Shown here: positions 42,883 through 52,059 of the stretch, piece by piece
Position numbering within the stretch: the stretch's first letter is position 1
Layout: every line of letters starts with the position of its first letter
Assembly (NCBI RefSeq): GCF_016862075.1
Contig: NZ_BOMG01000110.1
Location: 1-64,000 of the forward strand
Source of the DNA: Actinoplanes couchii
GTDB lineage: Bacteria; Actinomycetota; Actinomycetes; Mycobacteriales; Micromonosporaceae
Direction: 5' to 3'
Length of the DNA: 64,000 nucleotides
Position numbers and translations under genes: made by a program
The notes under the pieces: model-generated
What the model was told of the DNA's origin: nothing
What the model saw: only the letters and a program-made list of their open reading frames with translations
The model's database searches: none

Positions 42883-43260
42883 TTCATCCACTCCTTCGGC
42901 GGTGGTCCGGTGTCTTCTCCCGGACCACTTCGACGGTAAGCACGGGAAGCCGGCCTTCCCTCGTCCTGTGGGTGGATGCCGGCGGGCAAGCTCCCGTAAG
43001 GGTCTCCCGTACCCGCTGGACGCCCACTGTTAACCTGAGGCGGTTTCGGGGCCCAGTGGTCCGGGTCCATCAGCTCCGGCTGGGCGATATGCCCGGCCGA
43101 TGACGGTTGGGGGATACCCCGACCGGGTCAGGGGCAAGCCCGATCGACTCCGGGTCGGCTATGGCTTAGGTCACGCCGAGCCGGACCGGGCACGGCTGGC
43201 TCGTTGATTTTTCAAGCGGTGACCCGTGGTGCGGGGATCGGGGTTCAAGGAGGCAATCGG
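42883..43260. other. Divergent intergenic region with hairpins
   Basis: About 380 bases separate pspC from the phosphatidyltransferase gene. Perfect 9-base arms (gtggtccgg at 42902-42910, ccggaccac at 42920-42928) lie in the pspC leader, close to its ribosome binding site. A second inverted repeat, GGGAAG with CTTCCC, lies at about 42944-42960. No reading frame with good codon bias is present. Promoters for both divergent genes must be here. Confidence 0.6.
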
Positions 43261-45129
43261 GTGACGCTGGCCGTGCTGACTCCCCGGACCGGCCGCGACA
43301 TACCGGACAGCGAGGCCGACCGGCTCGCCGGTGACCTGACCGGGGCCCTGCGCGCCGCCGGGATCACCACGATCGACCGGTTCGTGCCCGGCACCGACGA
43401 GGGCGGTCACCTGCGTGATCTGGCCCGCCGGGCCCGCGACGCCGGTGAGCCGCTGCTGATCTGCGCCGACAACCTGGTCGCCCACGGCAGCCTGCTCTGG
43501 ACGCTGGCCACCGAGCCGGCCGGCCGCAGCACGGTGCTGGTGGCCGCCGACGCCGCCGGTGACCTCAAGGAGGACCGGGGCCGGGTGGTCCCCGCGCCGC
43601 CGGGTGGCGGGACCGTGCGGTTCCTGGGCGCCATGTGCATCGCCCCGGCCGACCTGCCGCTGCTGGAGAAGGCCGCCGACCAGCCGGACCCGCTGGCCCA
43701 GATGCTCGCCGACGGGTTCGTGCCGGTGGCCACCCGGGTGCGGCTGCTGCACGCCGAGCAGGTCAACGGGCCGGAACGGCTCGCCGCCGCCCGGGACGCG
43801 ATCGCCGCGGTGGACGAGGACGCCGCGCGGCTCCGGCTCGCGGTCAAGGAACAGGACGACTTCTTCACGACGTACACGGTGAGCAGCTGGTCGCCCCTGG
43901 TGACCAAGCTGGCCGCCCGGCTCCGGCTCACGCCGACCGGGGTCACCGGGCTGTCGGTGCTGTTCGCGGTCGGTGCGGCGCTGCTGTTCTGGCAGGCCTC
44001 CCGGACCGCGATGATCCTCGGCGGGATCCTGCTCTACCTCGGGTTCGTGCTCGACTGTGTGGACGGGCAGCTGGCCCGGTACACCCGCAACTTCGACGCG
44101 TTCGGCGGCTGGCTGGACACCATGGCCGACCGGGCCAAGGAGTACACCGTCTACGCCGGTCTGGCGGCCGGCGCCGACCGGATGGGCCTGCCCTACGCGT
44201 GGCCGCTGGCGATCACCGCGATCGTGCTGCAGACCGCCCGGCACATGACCGACACCTGGTACGGCGCGCTGCACGACGAGGCCGCGTCCCGTGTGGCGCC
44301 GGCCGCCGCCGCGGGTGGGGTCGGCGCCCGGCTGACCGCCGCCTCGGTGAAGGCGCAGAGCCAGCGGGGTTCGCTGATCTACTGGGCCAAGCGGATCGTG
44401 GTCTTCCCGATCGGCGAACGCTGGGCGCTGATCTCGGTGCTGGCGGCGGTCTCGAACGGCCGGTTCACGCTGGCCGCGGTGGTCGGCTTCGGGTTGCTGG
44501 CGGCGGCCTACACGCTGGCGCTGCGCTCGCTGCGGGCGCTGTCGATGCGGGTCGGGGTGCTGAACACGGTCGACACCCTGCGGCACCGCGACGACGGGCC
44601 GCTGGTGCGGGCCATGCTGAGCCGGGTGGACGCCGGTCGGCCGTTGCCGTTCGCCGCCCTGTTCACGGTTTACGCCCTGGCCACCGTCGTGGTCCTGGCC
44701 ACCGGTGACGTCGCCGGGTACCCCTGGCTGCTCGCGCTGGTGGTGATCCCGGTGCTGGTCACCGGCTTCCCGGCGCGGACCCGGCACGCCGGCGCCCTGG
44801 ACTGGCTGGTGCCGGCCGCGCTGCGGGCCGCCGAGTACCTGATGGTGGTCGCGGTCGGGCTCTACGGCTCGGTGCCGCCGGCGCTGACCTTCCTGCTGCT
44901 GTTCACGCTGACCCTGCGGCACTACGACCTGACCGCCCGGATGGAGAAGGGCGCGCCGGCGACCGGTGCCGGTGGGGCTCTGCTCGGGTGGGACGGGCGG
45001 ATCCTGCTCCTGGTGCTCGCCGGGCTGATCGGCTGGGCTTCGGCCGGCACGGCGGTGCTGGCGGCTCTGGTGGCCGGTTCCTTCCTGGTGACCGCGCTGC
45101 GGGACTGGAAGGCATCCCGCCGCCGCTGA
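43261..45129 (+). CDS. CDP-alcohol phosphatidyltransferase with nucleotidyltransferase-like N-terminus and DUF5941
   Basis: The 622-residue protein has three parts. Residues 1-200 resemble a degenerate nucleotidyltransferase-like region. Residues 205-420 are a CDP-alcohol phosphatidyltransferase domain with the complete motif DCVDGQLAR through WLDTMAD (Asp265, 268, 286, 290). The C-terminus holds further membrane helices of the DUF5941 type. The enzyme should transfer a phospho-alcohol from a CDP-linked lipid or sugar alcohol in the membrane, but the acceptor is unknown. GTG 43261 has AAGGAGG eight bases upstream. A long open frame on the other strand is only a shadow. Confidence 0.85.
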   Translation: MTLAVLTPRTGRDIPDSEADRLAGDLTGALRAAGITTIDRFVPGTDEGGHLRDLARRARDAGEPLLICADNLVAHGSLLWTLATEPAGRSTVLVAADAAGDLKEDRGRVVPAPPGGGTVRFLGAMCIAPADLPLLEKAADQPDPLAQMLADGFVPVATRVRLLHAEQVNGPERLAAARDAIAAVDEDAARLRLAVKEQDDFFTTYTVSSWSPLVTKLAARLRLTPTGVTGLSVLFAVGAALLFWQASRTAMILGGILLYLGFVLDCVDGQLARYTRNFDAFGGWLDTMADRAKEYTVYAGLAAGADRMGLPYAWPLAITAIVLQTARHMTDTWYGALHDEAASRVAPAAAAGGVGARLTAASVKAQSQRGSLIYWAKRIVVFPIGERWALISVLAAVSNGRFTLAAVVGFGLLAAAYTLALRSLRALSMRVGVLNTVDTLRHRDDGPLVRAMLSRVDAGRPLPFAALFTVYALATVVVLATGDVAGYPWLLALVVIPVLVTGFPARTRHAGALDWLVPAALRAAEYLMVVAVGLYGSVPPALTFLLLFTLTLRHYDLTARMEKGAPATGAGGALLGWDGRILLLVLAGLIGWASAGTAVLAALVAGSFLVTALRDWKASRRR

Positions 45130-45533
45130 GCGAGGAAACCCGCCCGGGGAAGCCGTCGCCGAGGAGGCCGCCCGAGGACGACTGCCCAAGAAGTCGGCCG
45201 CGGAAAGCCGCTGACCGAAAAGGCCCGTTGATCGGTGACGGTCGCATCCGGCCCGGCGGCCGCGTCGTCGGTCGTGAGGGACCGCCCGCCTCGCGCGGAC
45301 GAAGCGGGCATTTGCCACTGCGTTTGTCAGGTTCCCGACCGTACATCCATACGGTTTTGGGTGTGCACGTGCACACGGATGACCTGCGGCGTTCAGCCTG
45401 GCGTAATTGATTGATCACTATGGGCAAATGGCACTTTCGCCCGATGGTGAAGCATCGACACCCCTCGCACAGTTAGGGCCCGATCGCCGACCGTCGTGGG
45501 TCTCGGGATCGCACTCGATGCGGGAGGTTGACG
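45130..45533. other. Leader region of the MalK-type ATPase gene
   Basis: About 400 bases lack a convincing gene. The second half is less GC-rich, includes the perfect palindrome at 45361-45376, an AT-rich stretch (gcgtaattgattgatcact) near 45400 and a weaker inverted repeat GGGCAAA/TTTCGCCC at about 45422-45442. This is the likely promoter and control region of the ATPase gene. Confidence 0.55.
45361..45376. promoter_or_regulatory. 16-bp perfect palindrome, candidate operator
   Basis: GTGTGCACGTGCACAC is perfectly self-complementary. It lies about 160-170 bases before the ATPase start, upstream of an AT-rich stretch that may be the promoter. The binding protein is unknown. Confidence 0.5.
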
Positions 45534-46817
45534 GTGTCCACCGTCGCGCTCAAAGACGTCACCAAGATCTGGCCGGACGGCACGTATGCCGTCGACAACG
45601 TCAGCCTGGAGGTGCAGGACGGCGAGTTCATGGTCCTGCTGGGCCCCTCGGGGTGCGGCAAGTCGACAGTGCTGCGGATGATCGCCGGGCTGGAGGATCC
45701 CACGCGGGGGGACATCCTCCTCAACGGCGAACCGGTGCTGGAGCTGCCGCCACGGGACCGCAGCATCGCCATGGTGTTTCAGGATTTCGCGCTCTATCCG
45801 CACATGACCGTCGCGGAGAACATCGGCTTCCCGCTGAAGCTGTCCGGTGTGGAGCCGGTGCCCCGGCAGGACCGGGTCGGCACGATCGCCGGCGCGCTCG
45901 GCATCGGCGAGGTGCTGTCCCGGCGTCCCGGTCAGCTCTCCGGCGGGCAGCGGCAGCGGGTGGCGATGGGCCGGGCGATGGTGCGCCGGCCGGGCATCTT
46001 CCTGATGGACGAGCCGCTGTCCAACCTGGACAGCGGACTGCGGGCCGAGCTGCGCGCGGAGATCACCGGGATGACCCGGGAGCTGGGCGTGACGACGATG
46101 TACGTGACGCACGACCAGTCCGAGGCGCTGACCATGGCGGACCGGGTGGCGATCATGCGCCGGGGCGTGCTGCAGGACCTCGGCACGCCGACCGAGGTCT
46201 ATCGGCGCCCGGCCACCCTCTACGTCGCCGCCTTCCTCGGTTCGCCGAAGATGAACCTGCTGGAGGCGGCGGTCTACGTGCACCTGGACCAGTACATCGC
46301 GCTGAAGTTCGGCGAGCAGGCGCTCTACATGCCGTGGAACGACCCGCGGGCCCGGGCGGTGGCCCGCTACCACGGCGAGCGGATCGTGGTCGGCATCCGG
46401 GCCGAGGCGCTCACTCCGGTCACCCCGGACACCCGGGGGCCGGTCTTCCAGGGCCGGATCCGCTATCTGGAGCACCACGGGCACGAGTCGCTGGCCTACC
46501 TCGACATCGGCGCGACCGCGATCGTGGTGGACGAGGCGGGTTCCCCGGCGGTCTCGCCGCAGGCGGGCGGCGGAGCGTTCAAGCGTGCGCTGCAGCGACT
46601 TTCCCGTGCGGGTTCGCACACCGAGTCGGCCCCGGAGGGCCAGGTCGACGTGTTGAACGATCCCGGCCGGCACCATCGCAAACCCGCCGAACTCTCCGTC
46701 CGGCTGGCCCCTTATCCACAAGTCTCCCCTGGTCACCCGCTTGCGGTGGCGGTTCGGATGGATGCCTTGCACTTCTTCGGCGAACGTGGCGACCGTATCG
46801 ACGTGGGGTGGCGCTGA
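45534..46817 (+). CDS. ABC transporter ATP-binding protein, MalK/UgpC/MsmK type
   Basis: The 427-residue ATPase has Walker A (GPSGCGKST, 37-45), the Q-loop (VFQDFALYPHM), the signature LSGGQRQR, Walker B (IFLMDEPLSNLDS) and the H-loop (YVTHDQ). A C-terminal regulatory OB-type domain from about residue 240 is typical of sugar-importer ATPases. No permease or binding protein is next to it, so it may energise several sugar importers, as MsiK does in Streptomyces (from memory). GTG 45534 has GGGAGG six bases upstream. The regulatory part contains an unusual insert of about 60 residues near 340-400. The next gene starts within its stop codon. Confidence 0.9.
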   Translation: MSTVALKDVTKIWPDGTYAVDNVSLEVQDGEFMVLLGPSGCGKSTVLRMIAGLEDPTRGDILLNGEPVLELPPRDRSIAMVFQDFALYPHMTVAENIGFPLKLSGVEPVPRQDRVGTIAGALGIGEVLSRRPGQLSGGQRQRVAMGRAMVRRPGIFLMDEPLSNLDSGLRAELRAEITGMTRELGVTTMYVTHDQSEALTMADRVAIMRRGVLQDLGTPTEVYRRPATLYVAAFLGSPKMNLLEAAVYVHLDQYIALKFGEQALYMPWNDPRARAVARYHGERIVVGIRAEALTPVTPDTRGPVFQGRIRYLEHHGHESLAYLDIGATAIVVDEAGSPAVSPQAGGGAFKRALQRLSRAGSHTESAPEGQVDVLNDPGRHHRKPAELSVRLAPYPQVSPGHPLAVAVRMDALHFFGERGDRIDVGWR

Positions 46818-47383
46818 TGAAAGAGTCACACCACTTCCGGGCAGGTTCCCGTCTGCCTAGTGCCACCGAACGGCCACAGCGCGTAGGCTGCACGACGGTG
46901 GAGGACAGGATCGGCCAAAGCGTGCGCTCGACTCTCGACGGGGAGCCGAAGGTGGATGCCGCCCCGTCACGGGAGTGGCCGGTGCTGCTGGACCGGGCGT
47001 TCGGGCCCGATGACATCACCGTTCTGCGGCACGAGGCGACCCGGGTGATGACGGCCGCCGGCCTGGGCGGGGACCGGCTGGACGGCTTCGTTCTCGCGGT
47101 CAACGAGGTGATCACCAACGTCGTGCTGCACGCCGGTGGCGAGGGGCGGACCGTTCTCAAGATCGAGGACGGTTCGGTGTGGTGTGTGGTGACCGACTCC
47201 GGCCCGGGTATCCCGGGCGCCTATCTGGACGGCCTGCACACTCCGGAGGCGTTCGAGCTCGGCGGGCGTGGTCTGTGGCTGGCGCACCAGCTGTGCGACG
47301 AGGTCACCACGGCCACCGGCCCGATCGGCACGTCGATAGGCCTGCGGATCAGCCTGGACACGGTCCGGCATTCCGGCCGCTGA
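46817..47383 (+). CDS. RsbW/SpoIIAB-like serine kinase, HATPase_c_2 domain
   Basis: The 188-residue protein has an N-terminal stretch of about 55 residues and then a GHKL ATPase fold. The N box is NEVITNVVLHAG and the G1 box is VTDSGPGIP; GGRGLWLAHQLCDEV gives the G2 box. Such proteins bind or phosphorylate anti-sigma antagonists and control sigma factors or other stress responses. The ATG overlaps the ATPase gene stop (TGATG), so the two may be coupled, but a later GTG near 46900 could be the true start. No anti-anti-sigma gene is adjacent. Confidence 0.75.
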   Translation: MKESHHFRAGSRLPSATERPQRVGCTTVEDRIGQSVRSTLDGEPKVDAAPSREWPVLLDRAFGPDDITVLRHEATRVMTAAGLGGDRLDGFVLAVNEVITNVVLHAGGEGRTVLKIEDGSVWCVVTDSGPGIPGAYLDGLHTPEAFELGGRGLWLAHQLCDEVTTATGPIGTSIGLRISLDTVRHSGR

Positions 47384-47450
47384 AACATCGTGGAAATGTG
47401 AAGCTGCCCTTCAGGTCTCGTCATGGATCGGCTCCGGCTACATTGGGCGC

Positions 47451-48191
47451 GTGCTCGGACTTCCTTCACATGTGACCGCTTGCCTCTTCGATCTCGACGG
47501 TGTGCTCACGGACACCGCTCTGGTCCACGGGGCCGCATGGAAACAGACGTTCGATTCGTTCTTGGAATCGTGGTCGGAACGGCATGATCAGCCATTCGTG
47601 CCATTCGATTCCGGCGCCGACTATCACCGATATGTCGATGGTCGGCAGCGTGCCGACGGGGTGCGGACCTTCCTCGCCTCCCGTGGCATCACCCTGCCCG
47701 AGGGTGACCCCGATGACGCCCCCGATCGGGAGACCGTCAACGGCGTCGGGAACCGCAAGAACATCCTCGTGCTACAGAAGATCAAGGAAGGCGCCGTCCA
47801 GGTCTACCCCGGATCGGTGGAGTACCTGAAGGCCGTCAAGGCCGCCGGTCTACGCCGTGCGGTCGTGTCGGCGAGCGCCAACTGCAAAGACGTCCTGGAG
47901 GCGGCGGGCATCGCCGACCTCCTGGAGGCCCGCGTGGACGGGGTCGTCGCACGCGAGCAGGGCCTGCCCGGCAAACCGGCGCCGGACACCTTCCTGCTCG
48001 GTGCGAAACTGCTCGGCATCGATCCGGCGAACTGTGCCGTGTTCGAGGACGCCCAGGCCGGAGTGGCCGCCGGGCGGGCCGGCGGGTTCGGCATCGTGGT
48101 CGGCGTGGACCGGGTCGGCCAGGCCGCCGAGCTGCGCGAACACGGCGCCGACGTGGTGGTCACCGACCTGTCCGAACTGTTGCCCCGCTGA
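47451..48191 (+). CDS. Beta-phosphoglucomutase-like HAD phosphatase/mutase
   Basis: The 246-residue HAD protein has the nucleophile motif FDLDGVLTD with the second Asp of the mutases, a cap domain, the SASANCKDVL motif II, the lysine loop GKPAPDTF and the acidic motif VFEDAQAGVAAG. The family converts beta-glucose 1-phosphate to glucose 6-phosphate. The following gene is a GH65 phosphorylase that releases beta-glucose 1-phosphate, so the two make a disaccharide phosphorolysis pathway. GTG 47451. Confidence 0.9.
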   Translation: MLGLPSHVTACLFDLDGVLTDTALVHGAAWKQTFDSFLESWSERHDQPFVPFDSGADYHRYVDGRQRADGVRTFLASRGITLPEGDPDDAPDRETVNGVGNRKNILVLQKIKEGAVQVYPGSVEYLKAVKAAGLRRAVVSASANCKDVLEAAGIADLLEARVDGVVAREQGLPGKPAPDTFLLGAKLLGIDPANCAVFEDAQAGVAAGRAGGFGIVVGVDRVGQAAELREHGADVVVTDLSELLPR

Positions 48192-48243
48192 CTACGTTTC
48201 CCTCTTCATAAAGACCTCCAGAAAAGTTACGAGAGGCACGACC

Positions 48244-50607
48244 GTGATCCGTGAACGGGCTTACCCCGTCGACCCATGGCACATCCGGGAGACCCGGCTC
48301 GACCTGGACCTGCTGGCCCAGTCCGAATCGGTGTTCGCTCTCTCTAACGGGCACATCGGGATACGCGGAAACCTGGACGAGGGCGAGCCGCACGGCCTGC
48401 CCGGGAGCTACCTGAACTCGTTCTACGAGCTGCGGCCGCTGCCGCACGCCGAGGGCGGGTACGGTTTCCCCGAATCCGGCCAGACCATGGTCAACGTGAC
48501 GAACGCCAAGCTGATGCGGCTGCTCGTCAACGACGAGCCGTTCGACGTGCGGTACGGCGAACTCCGCTCGCACGAGCGTTGCCTGGACCTGCGCGGCGGT
48601 GTCCTGGAGCGGGTCGTCGAGTGGGTGTCCCCGTCCGGCCAGGGCATCCGGGTCCGGACCGTGCGACTGGTGTCGTTCACCCAGCGTGCCGTGGTGGCGT
48701 TCCTCTACGAGGTGGAGCCGCTGGACACCGCGGCCCGGCTGATCCTGCAGTCCGAGCTGGTGGCCAACGAGCAGCTGCCGCCGATGAGCAAGGACCCGCG
48801 GGTGGCCGCCGTCCTGGACCGCCCGTTGCAGGCCGAGGAGATGCTGGAGCAGCGCACCGGCGGCATCCTGATCCACAAGACCAAGGCCAGCGACCTGCGG
48901 ATGGCCGCGGCGATGGAGCACCTGGTGGAGACGCCGGGCCGGCACGCCATCACCACCGAGGGCCACCCGGACTGGCTGCGCACCACCGTCGCCTGCCGGC
49001 TGGAGCCGGGCCAGAAGCTGCAGGTGGTCAAGCTGGCCGCCTACGGCTGGTCCAGCATGCGCTCGCTGCCCGCGCTGCGCGACCAGGTCGGCGCGGCACT
49101 GGCCAGCGCCCGCCTGGACGGCTGGGAGGGTCTGGTCCAGCAGCAGAAGGACTACCTGGACGCGTTCTGGGACCACTCCGACGTCAAGGTCGAGGGTGAC
49201 CCGGAGGTCCAGCAGGCGGTCCGGTTCGGCCTCTTCCACACCCTGCAGGCCGGCGCCCGGGCCGAGCAGCGCCCGATCGGCTCCAAGGGCCTGACCGGGC
49301 CGGGGTACGACGGGCACACCTTCTGGGACGCCGAGACCTTCGTGCTGCCCGCCCTGACGTACACCCAGCCGTCCGCGGCGGCCGACGTGCTGCGCTGGCG
49401 GCACTCGACGCTGGATCTGGCCCGGGAGCGGGCGCAGACCCTCGGGCTGCAGGGCGCCGCCTTCCCGTGGCGGACCATCCGCGGCCAGGAGTGCTCCGGT
49501 TACTGGCCGGCCGGCACCGCGGGCTTCCACATCGGCGCCGACATCGCCGACGCGGTCCGGCGGTACGTGCAGGCCACCGGCGACTACGACTTCGAGCGTG
49601 AGGTCGGCCTGGAGCTGCTGGTGGAGACCGCGCGGCTGTGGCGCTCGCTGGGGCACCACGACCGGCACGGGCGGTTCCACATCGACGGCGTGACCGGGCC
49701 GGACGAGTACACCGCCATCGTGGACGACAACATCTACACCAACCTGATGGCGCAGCAGAACCTGATGACGGCTGTCGAGTCCTGTCAGCGGCATCCGGAC
49801 CTGGCCCGCAAGCTGGGCGTGGACGACGAGGAGACGGCGTCGTGGCGGGACGCGGCGGCCGCCGTGCATCTCCCGTACGACAAGGAACTCGGTGTCCACC
49901 AGCAGAGCGAGGGCTTCACCCGGCTCCAGGAGTGGGACTTCGAGAACACCCCACCGGAGGGGTACCCGCTGCTGCTGAACTACCCGTACTTCGATCTGTA
50001 CCGCAAGCAGGTCATCAAGCAGGCCGACCTGGTGATGGCGATGTACATCCGCGGTGACGCGTTCACGCCGGAGGAGAAGGCGCGCAACTTCGCCTACTAC
50101 GACGCGCGGACCGTCCGGGACTCGTCGCTGTCCGCCTGCATCCAGGCGGTGCTGGCGGCCGAGACCGGGCACCTGGAGCTGGCGCACGACTATCTGGGCG
50201 AGGCCGCCCTGATGGACCTGCACGACCTGCACCAGAACGCGCGGGACGGCGTGCACGTGGCGTCGCTGGCCGGCACCTGGATCTCGCTGGTCGCCGGGCT
50301 CGGCGGCATGCGCGACTTCAACGGTCAGCTGAGCTTCGCGCCGCGGCTGCCCAGCCGGATCAACAACCTGGAGTTCGCGCTGCTCTGGCGCGGGCTGCGG
50401 CTGCGGGTGAGCGTGACCGCGGACGACGTCACCTACTCGCTGCGCAACGGGGGCGGCCAGGCCCGGCTGACCCTGCAGCACCACGGCAAGGAGATCGAGG
50501 TCACCCAGGTCCGCCCGGTGACCGTGCCGATCCCCGCCGCGGTGCCGGCCGGCCCGGCGCCGGTCCAGCCGCACGGGCGGGCTCCGGTCCGTCGCGCGGT
50601 GCACTGA
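48244..50607 (+). CDS. Glycoside hydrolase family 65 disaccharide phosphorylase
   Basis: The 787-residue GH65 protein splits an alpha-linked disaccharide such as maltose, trehalose or kojibiose with phosphate, giving beta-glucose 1-phosphate. It has an N-terminal beta-sandwich, an (alpha/alpha)6 barrel with the general acid Glu488 in VTGPDEYT, and a C-terminal beta domain. FWDAETFVLPALTY, WRTIRGQECSG and QVIKQADLVMAM are typical. The exact disaccharide cannot be settled by eye. It lies 52 bases after the mutase gene and before a strong two-way terminator. A long antisense frame is a shadow. Confidence 0.92.
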   Translation: MIRERAYPVDPWHIRETRLDLDLLAQSESVFALSNGHIGIRGNLDEGEPHGLPGSYLNSFYELRPLPHAEGGYGFPESGQTMVNVTNAKLMRLLVNDEPFDVRYGELRSHERCLDLRGGVLERVVEWVSPSGQGIRVRTVRLVSFTQRAVVAFLYEVEPLDTAARLILQSELVANEQLPPMSKDPRVAAVLDRPLQAEEMLEQRTGGILIHKTKASDLRMAAAMEHLVETPGRHAITTEGHPDWLRTTVACRLEPGQKLQVVKLAAYGWSSMRSLPALRDQVGAALASARLDGWEGLVQQQKDYLDAFWDHSDVKVEGDPEVQQAVRFGLFHTLQAGARAEQRPIGSKGLTGPGYDGHTFWDAETFVLPALTYTQPSAAADVLRWRHSTLDLARERAQTLGLQGAAFPWRTIRGQECSGYWPAGTAGFHIGADIADAVRRYVQATGDYDFEREVGLELLVETARLWRSLGHHDRHGRFHIDGVTGPDEYTAIVDDNIYTNLMAQQNLMTAVESCQRHPDLARKLGVDDEETASWRDAAAAVHLPYDKELGVHQQSEGFTRLQEWDFENTPPEGYPLLLNYPYFDLYRKQVIKQADLVMAMYIRGDAFTPEEKARNFAYYDARTVRDSSLSACIQAVLAAETGHLELAHDYLGEAALMDLHDLHQNARDGVHVASLAGTWISLVAGLGGMRDFNGQLSFAPRLPSRINNLEFALLWRGLRLRVSVTADDVTYSLRNGGGQARLTLQHHGKEIEVTQVRPVTVPIPAAVPAGPAPVQPHGRAPVRRAVH

Positions 50608-50621
50608 GCCACAAGAAAAGC

Positions 50622-50655
50622 GCCCCCGCCCTGGAGAAGGGCGGGGGCACTTTTT
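50622..50655. terminator. Bidirectional Rho-independent terminator
   Basis: Arms gcccccgccct (50622-50632) and agggcgggggc (50638-50648) with a five-base loop are followed by ttttt on the plus strand. On the minus strand the hairpin is followed by cttttcttg. It ends both the GH65 gene and the convergent coiled-coil gene. Confidence 0.93.
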
Positions 50656-50667
50656 CGCTACGTACCG

Positions 50668-51711
50668 CTAAAGCATCGAGACGTGCACGTGGTCGGTGTG
50701 ATCACTGACCCCGTGGTACGACTTCCAGCCCGAAGCCGGGAACCAGATCTGCTTGTACCAGATCACGTAGTAGATCCCGAGTTCGTCGGCATTCCGGACC
50801 AGGAAGGCCGTGAGGTTGTTGCCGTACTTCATCTTCTTGGTGTCGCTGAGGCTCGCCGAGGAGAATCCGCTCTTCTGCAACGACCAGTCACAGGCCCGGC
50901 CCTTGGGGTGCTCGAAGGGCCCACCGGTGCGGTGACAGCCGACGAACATGTCGAAGCCGGCCTTCTTGACTTCCTTGTACATGTTCAGCGTGCGCTTGGT
51001 GATGCAGCCGCCCGTGGTCGGGTCGTCCTCGGTGCAGCCCTCGGCCGAGAAACCGCCGCTGGAGTTGCGCGGCGCGGATTTCGCCTTGTCCGACTTCGCG
51101 TCCACCAGACCGTTGTTGACGGTCGGGTTGATGCCGGTGCTGGCACCGACCAGGTCGAGCTGCTTGTCCGAGGACTCCTTCTGCTTCGCCAGAACATTGA
51201 GCTGCTGCTGCTCGTTCTTGAGCTCGGCGTCCAGAGCCGTCTTCTTGGTGGTGATCTCTTCGATCACCTCGTTCAGCTCGCTCAGCTTCCGGTCGTGCAG
51301 CGTGTTGATCTCCTCGAGCGAGACCGCCTTGCTCAGGAAGTCGTCCGAGGAGCTGCTGTCGAGCAGGAAGGTGACAGTGCTCAGGTTGCCCGTGAGGTAC
51401 TGCTGCCGGGCGATCGAGTTGACCTCGGGAATCAACACGTCGCGGCGGGCCGTGGCGGCCTTGATGTCGCCGGCGAGCTTCTTCTGGTTCTTGGTGGAAG
51501 CGGCGACGGCCGCTTTCGCGGAGACGAATCGGCGGTTCGTCGACTCCATCAGAGTCGACATGAGCCCGTCCGCCTCCGTCTCCGAGGCAGGCGCCGGGTT
51601 CTCTTCGTCGCCGGGCGCGGCGGATGCCGGGGAGGCCGGTGCCAGAAGCATCGCGGCAGCCACCAGCGGTGCCAGGGCAAGTATCAGCCACCGGCGGGGA
51701 CTTGCTGTCAT
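50668..51711 (-). CDS. Secreted coiled-coil protein under a c-di-AMP riboswitch
   Basis: The 347-residue protein has a signal peptide ending in ASPASA. Two coiled-coil segments follow (about residues 60-105 and 125-190, rich in KxxLxxE patterns). The C-terminal domain has CITKRTLNMYKEVKKAGF, the HPKGRACDW motif and a final HTDHVHVSM, resembling the C-terminal domain of actinobacterial cell-wall-associated proteins (ARB_07466-like, by memory). The histidines and the aspartate could bind zinc. Its paralogue is divergent at 52197. ATG 51711 lies seven bases after GGAAGGA. The leader is a c-di-AMP riboswitch, so it is probably a cell-wall protein tuned by osmotic or wall status. Confidence 0.85.
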   Translation of the reverse strand: MTASPRRWLILALAPLVAAAMLLAPASPASAAPGDEENPAPASETEADGLMSTLMESTNRRFVSAKAAVAASTKNQKKLAGDIKAATARRDVLIPEVNSIARQQYLTGNLSTVTFLLDSSSSDDFLSKAVSLEEINTLHDRKLSELNEVIEEITTKKTALDAELKNEQQQLNVLAKQKESSDKQLDLVGASTGINPTVNNGLVDAKSDKAKSAPRNSSGGFSAEGCTEDDPTTGGCITKRTLNMYKEVKKAGFDMFVGCHRTGGPFEHPKGRACDWSLQKSGFSSASLSDTKKMKYGNNLTAFLVRNADELGIYYVIWYKQIWFPASGWKSYHGVSDHTDHVHVSML

Positions 51712-51730
51712 CAACAGTTCCTTCCGTGAC

Positions 51731-51846
51731 TCCGCCGACCGGGTTAGCTGACGGGTTCGGGACGGAAGCAATCCCTACCGCAAATGCGGATACACCCCAG
51801 TGACCTGGTTCCCCGGTTCGTCTGTCGACGATTGGGCGGCGGCCTG
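51731..51846 (-). promoter_or_regulatory. c-di-AMP riboswitch (ydaO/yuaA type)
   Basis: On the minus strand the leader contains the hallmark blocks in order: CCGGGGAACC, GGGGTGTATCC, GCGGTAGGG, then CCCGAACCCGTCAGCTAAC, closed by GCCGCC/GGCGG arms. This is the standard ydaO consensus. In actinobacteria these RNAs usually switch off genes for cell wall hydrolases when c-di-AMP is high. It ends about 20 bases before the start codon of the gene at 51711. Confidence 0.9.
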
Positions 51847-52059
51847 CCGGCAACTCGGGGGCGGTGCCGTCCTGGCAGGACCGGAGGCCACTTTACCCGA
51901 GATATCGCTGTGGATCAGGCCCGAGTAAGGGTCAAAACTGTCACCGGACAATGACTATCCGTAATTGCTGTCACCGTTTGTGTCAGCGTAAACGCGTCGC
52001 GTGCGAGAACTGTCGATACTTGGATCCAGTGGGTATGGTCGGTGCGGTTCCCGCGCGGG
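51847..52059. other. Divergent promoter region between two riboswitches
   Basis: About 210 bases separate the two aptamers and are less GC-rich than the average. Two copies of ctgtcaccg occur near 51939 and 51968. Both transcripts must begin here. No gene is present. Confidence 0.5.

Noticed and set aside
43080..43200. Possible c-di-GMP (GEMM) riboswitch upstream of the phosphatidyltransferase gene
   Set aside because: A caggggcaagccc stretch looked suggestive, but the second conserved block and the stem layout of GEMM are missing.
43171..45318. Open frame of 715 codons on the minus strand
   Set aside because: It is antisense to the phosphatidyltransferase gene, is dominated by Arg, Gly, His and Gln, and has no recognisable domain. 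It is a typical high-GC shadow.
48160..50604. Open frame of 814 codons on the minus strand
   Set aside because: It mirrors the GH65 phosphorylase gene, which has clear catalytic motifs; the antisense product has shadow composition.
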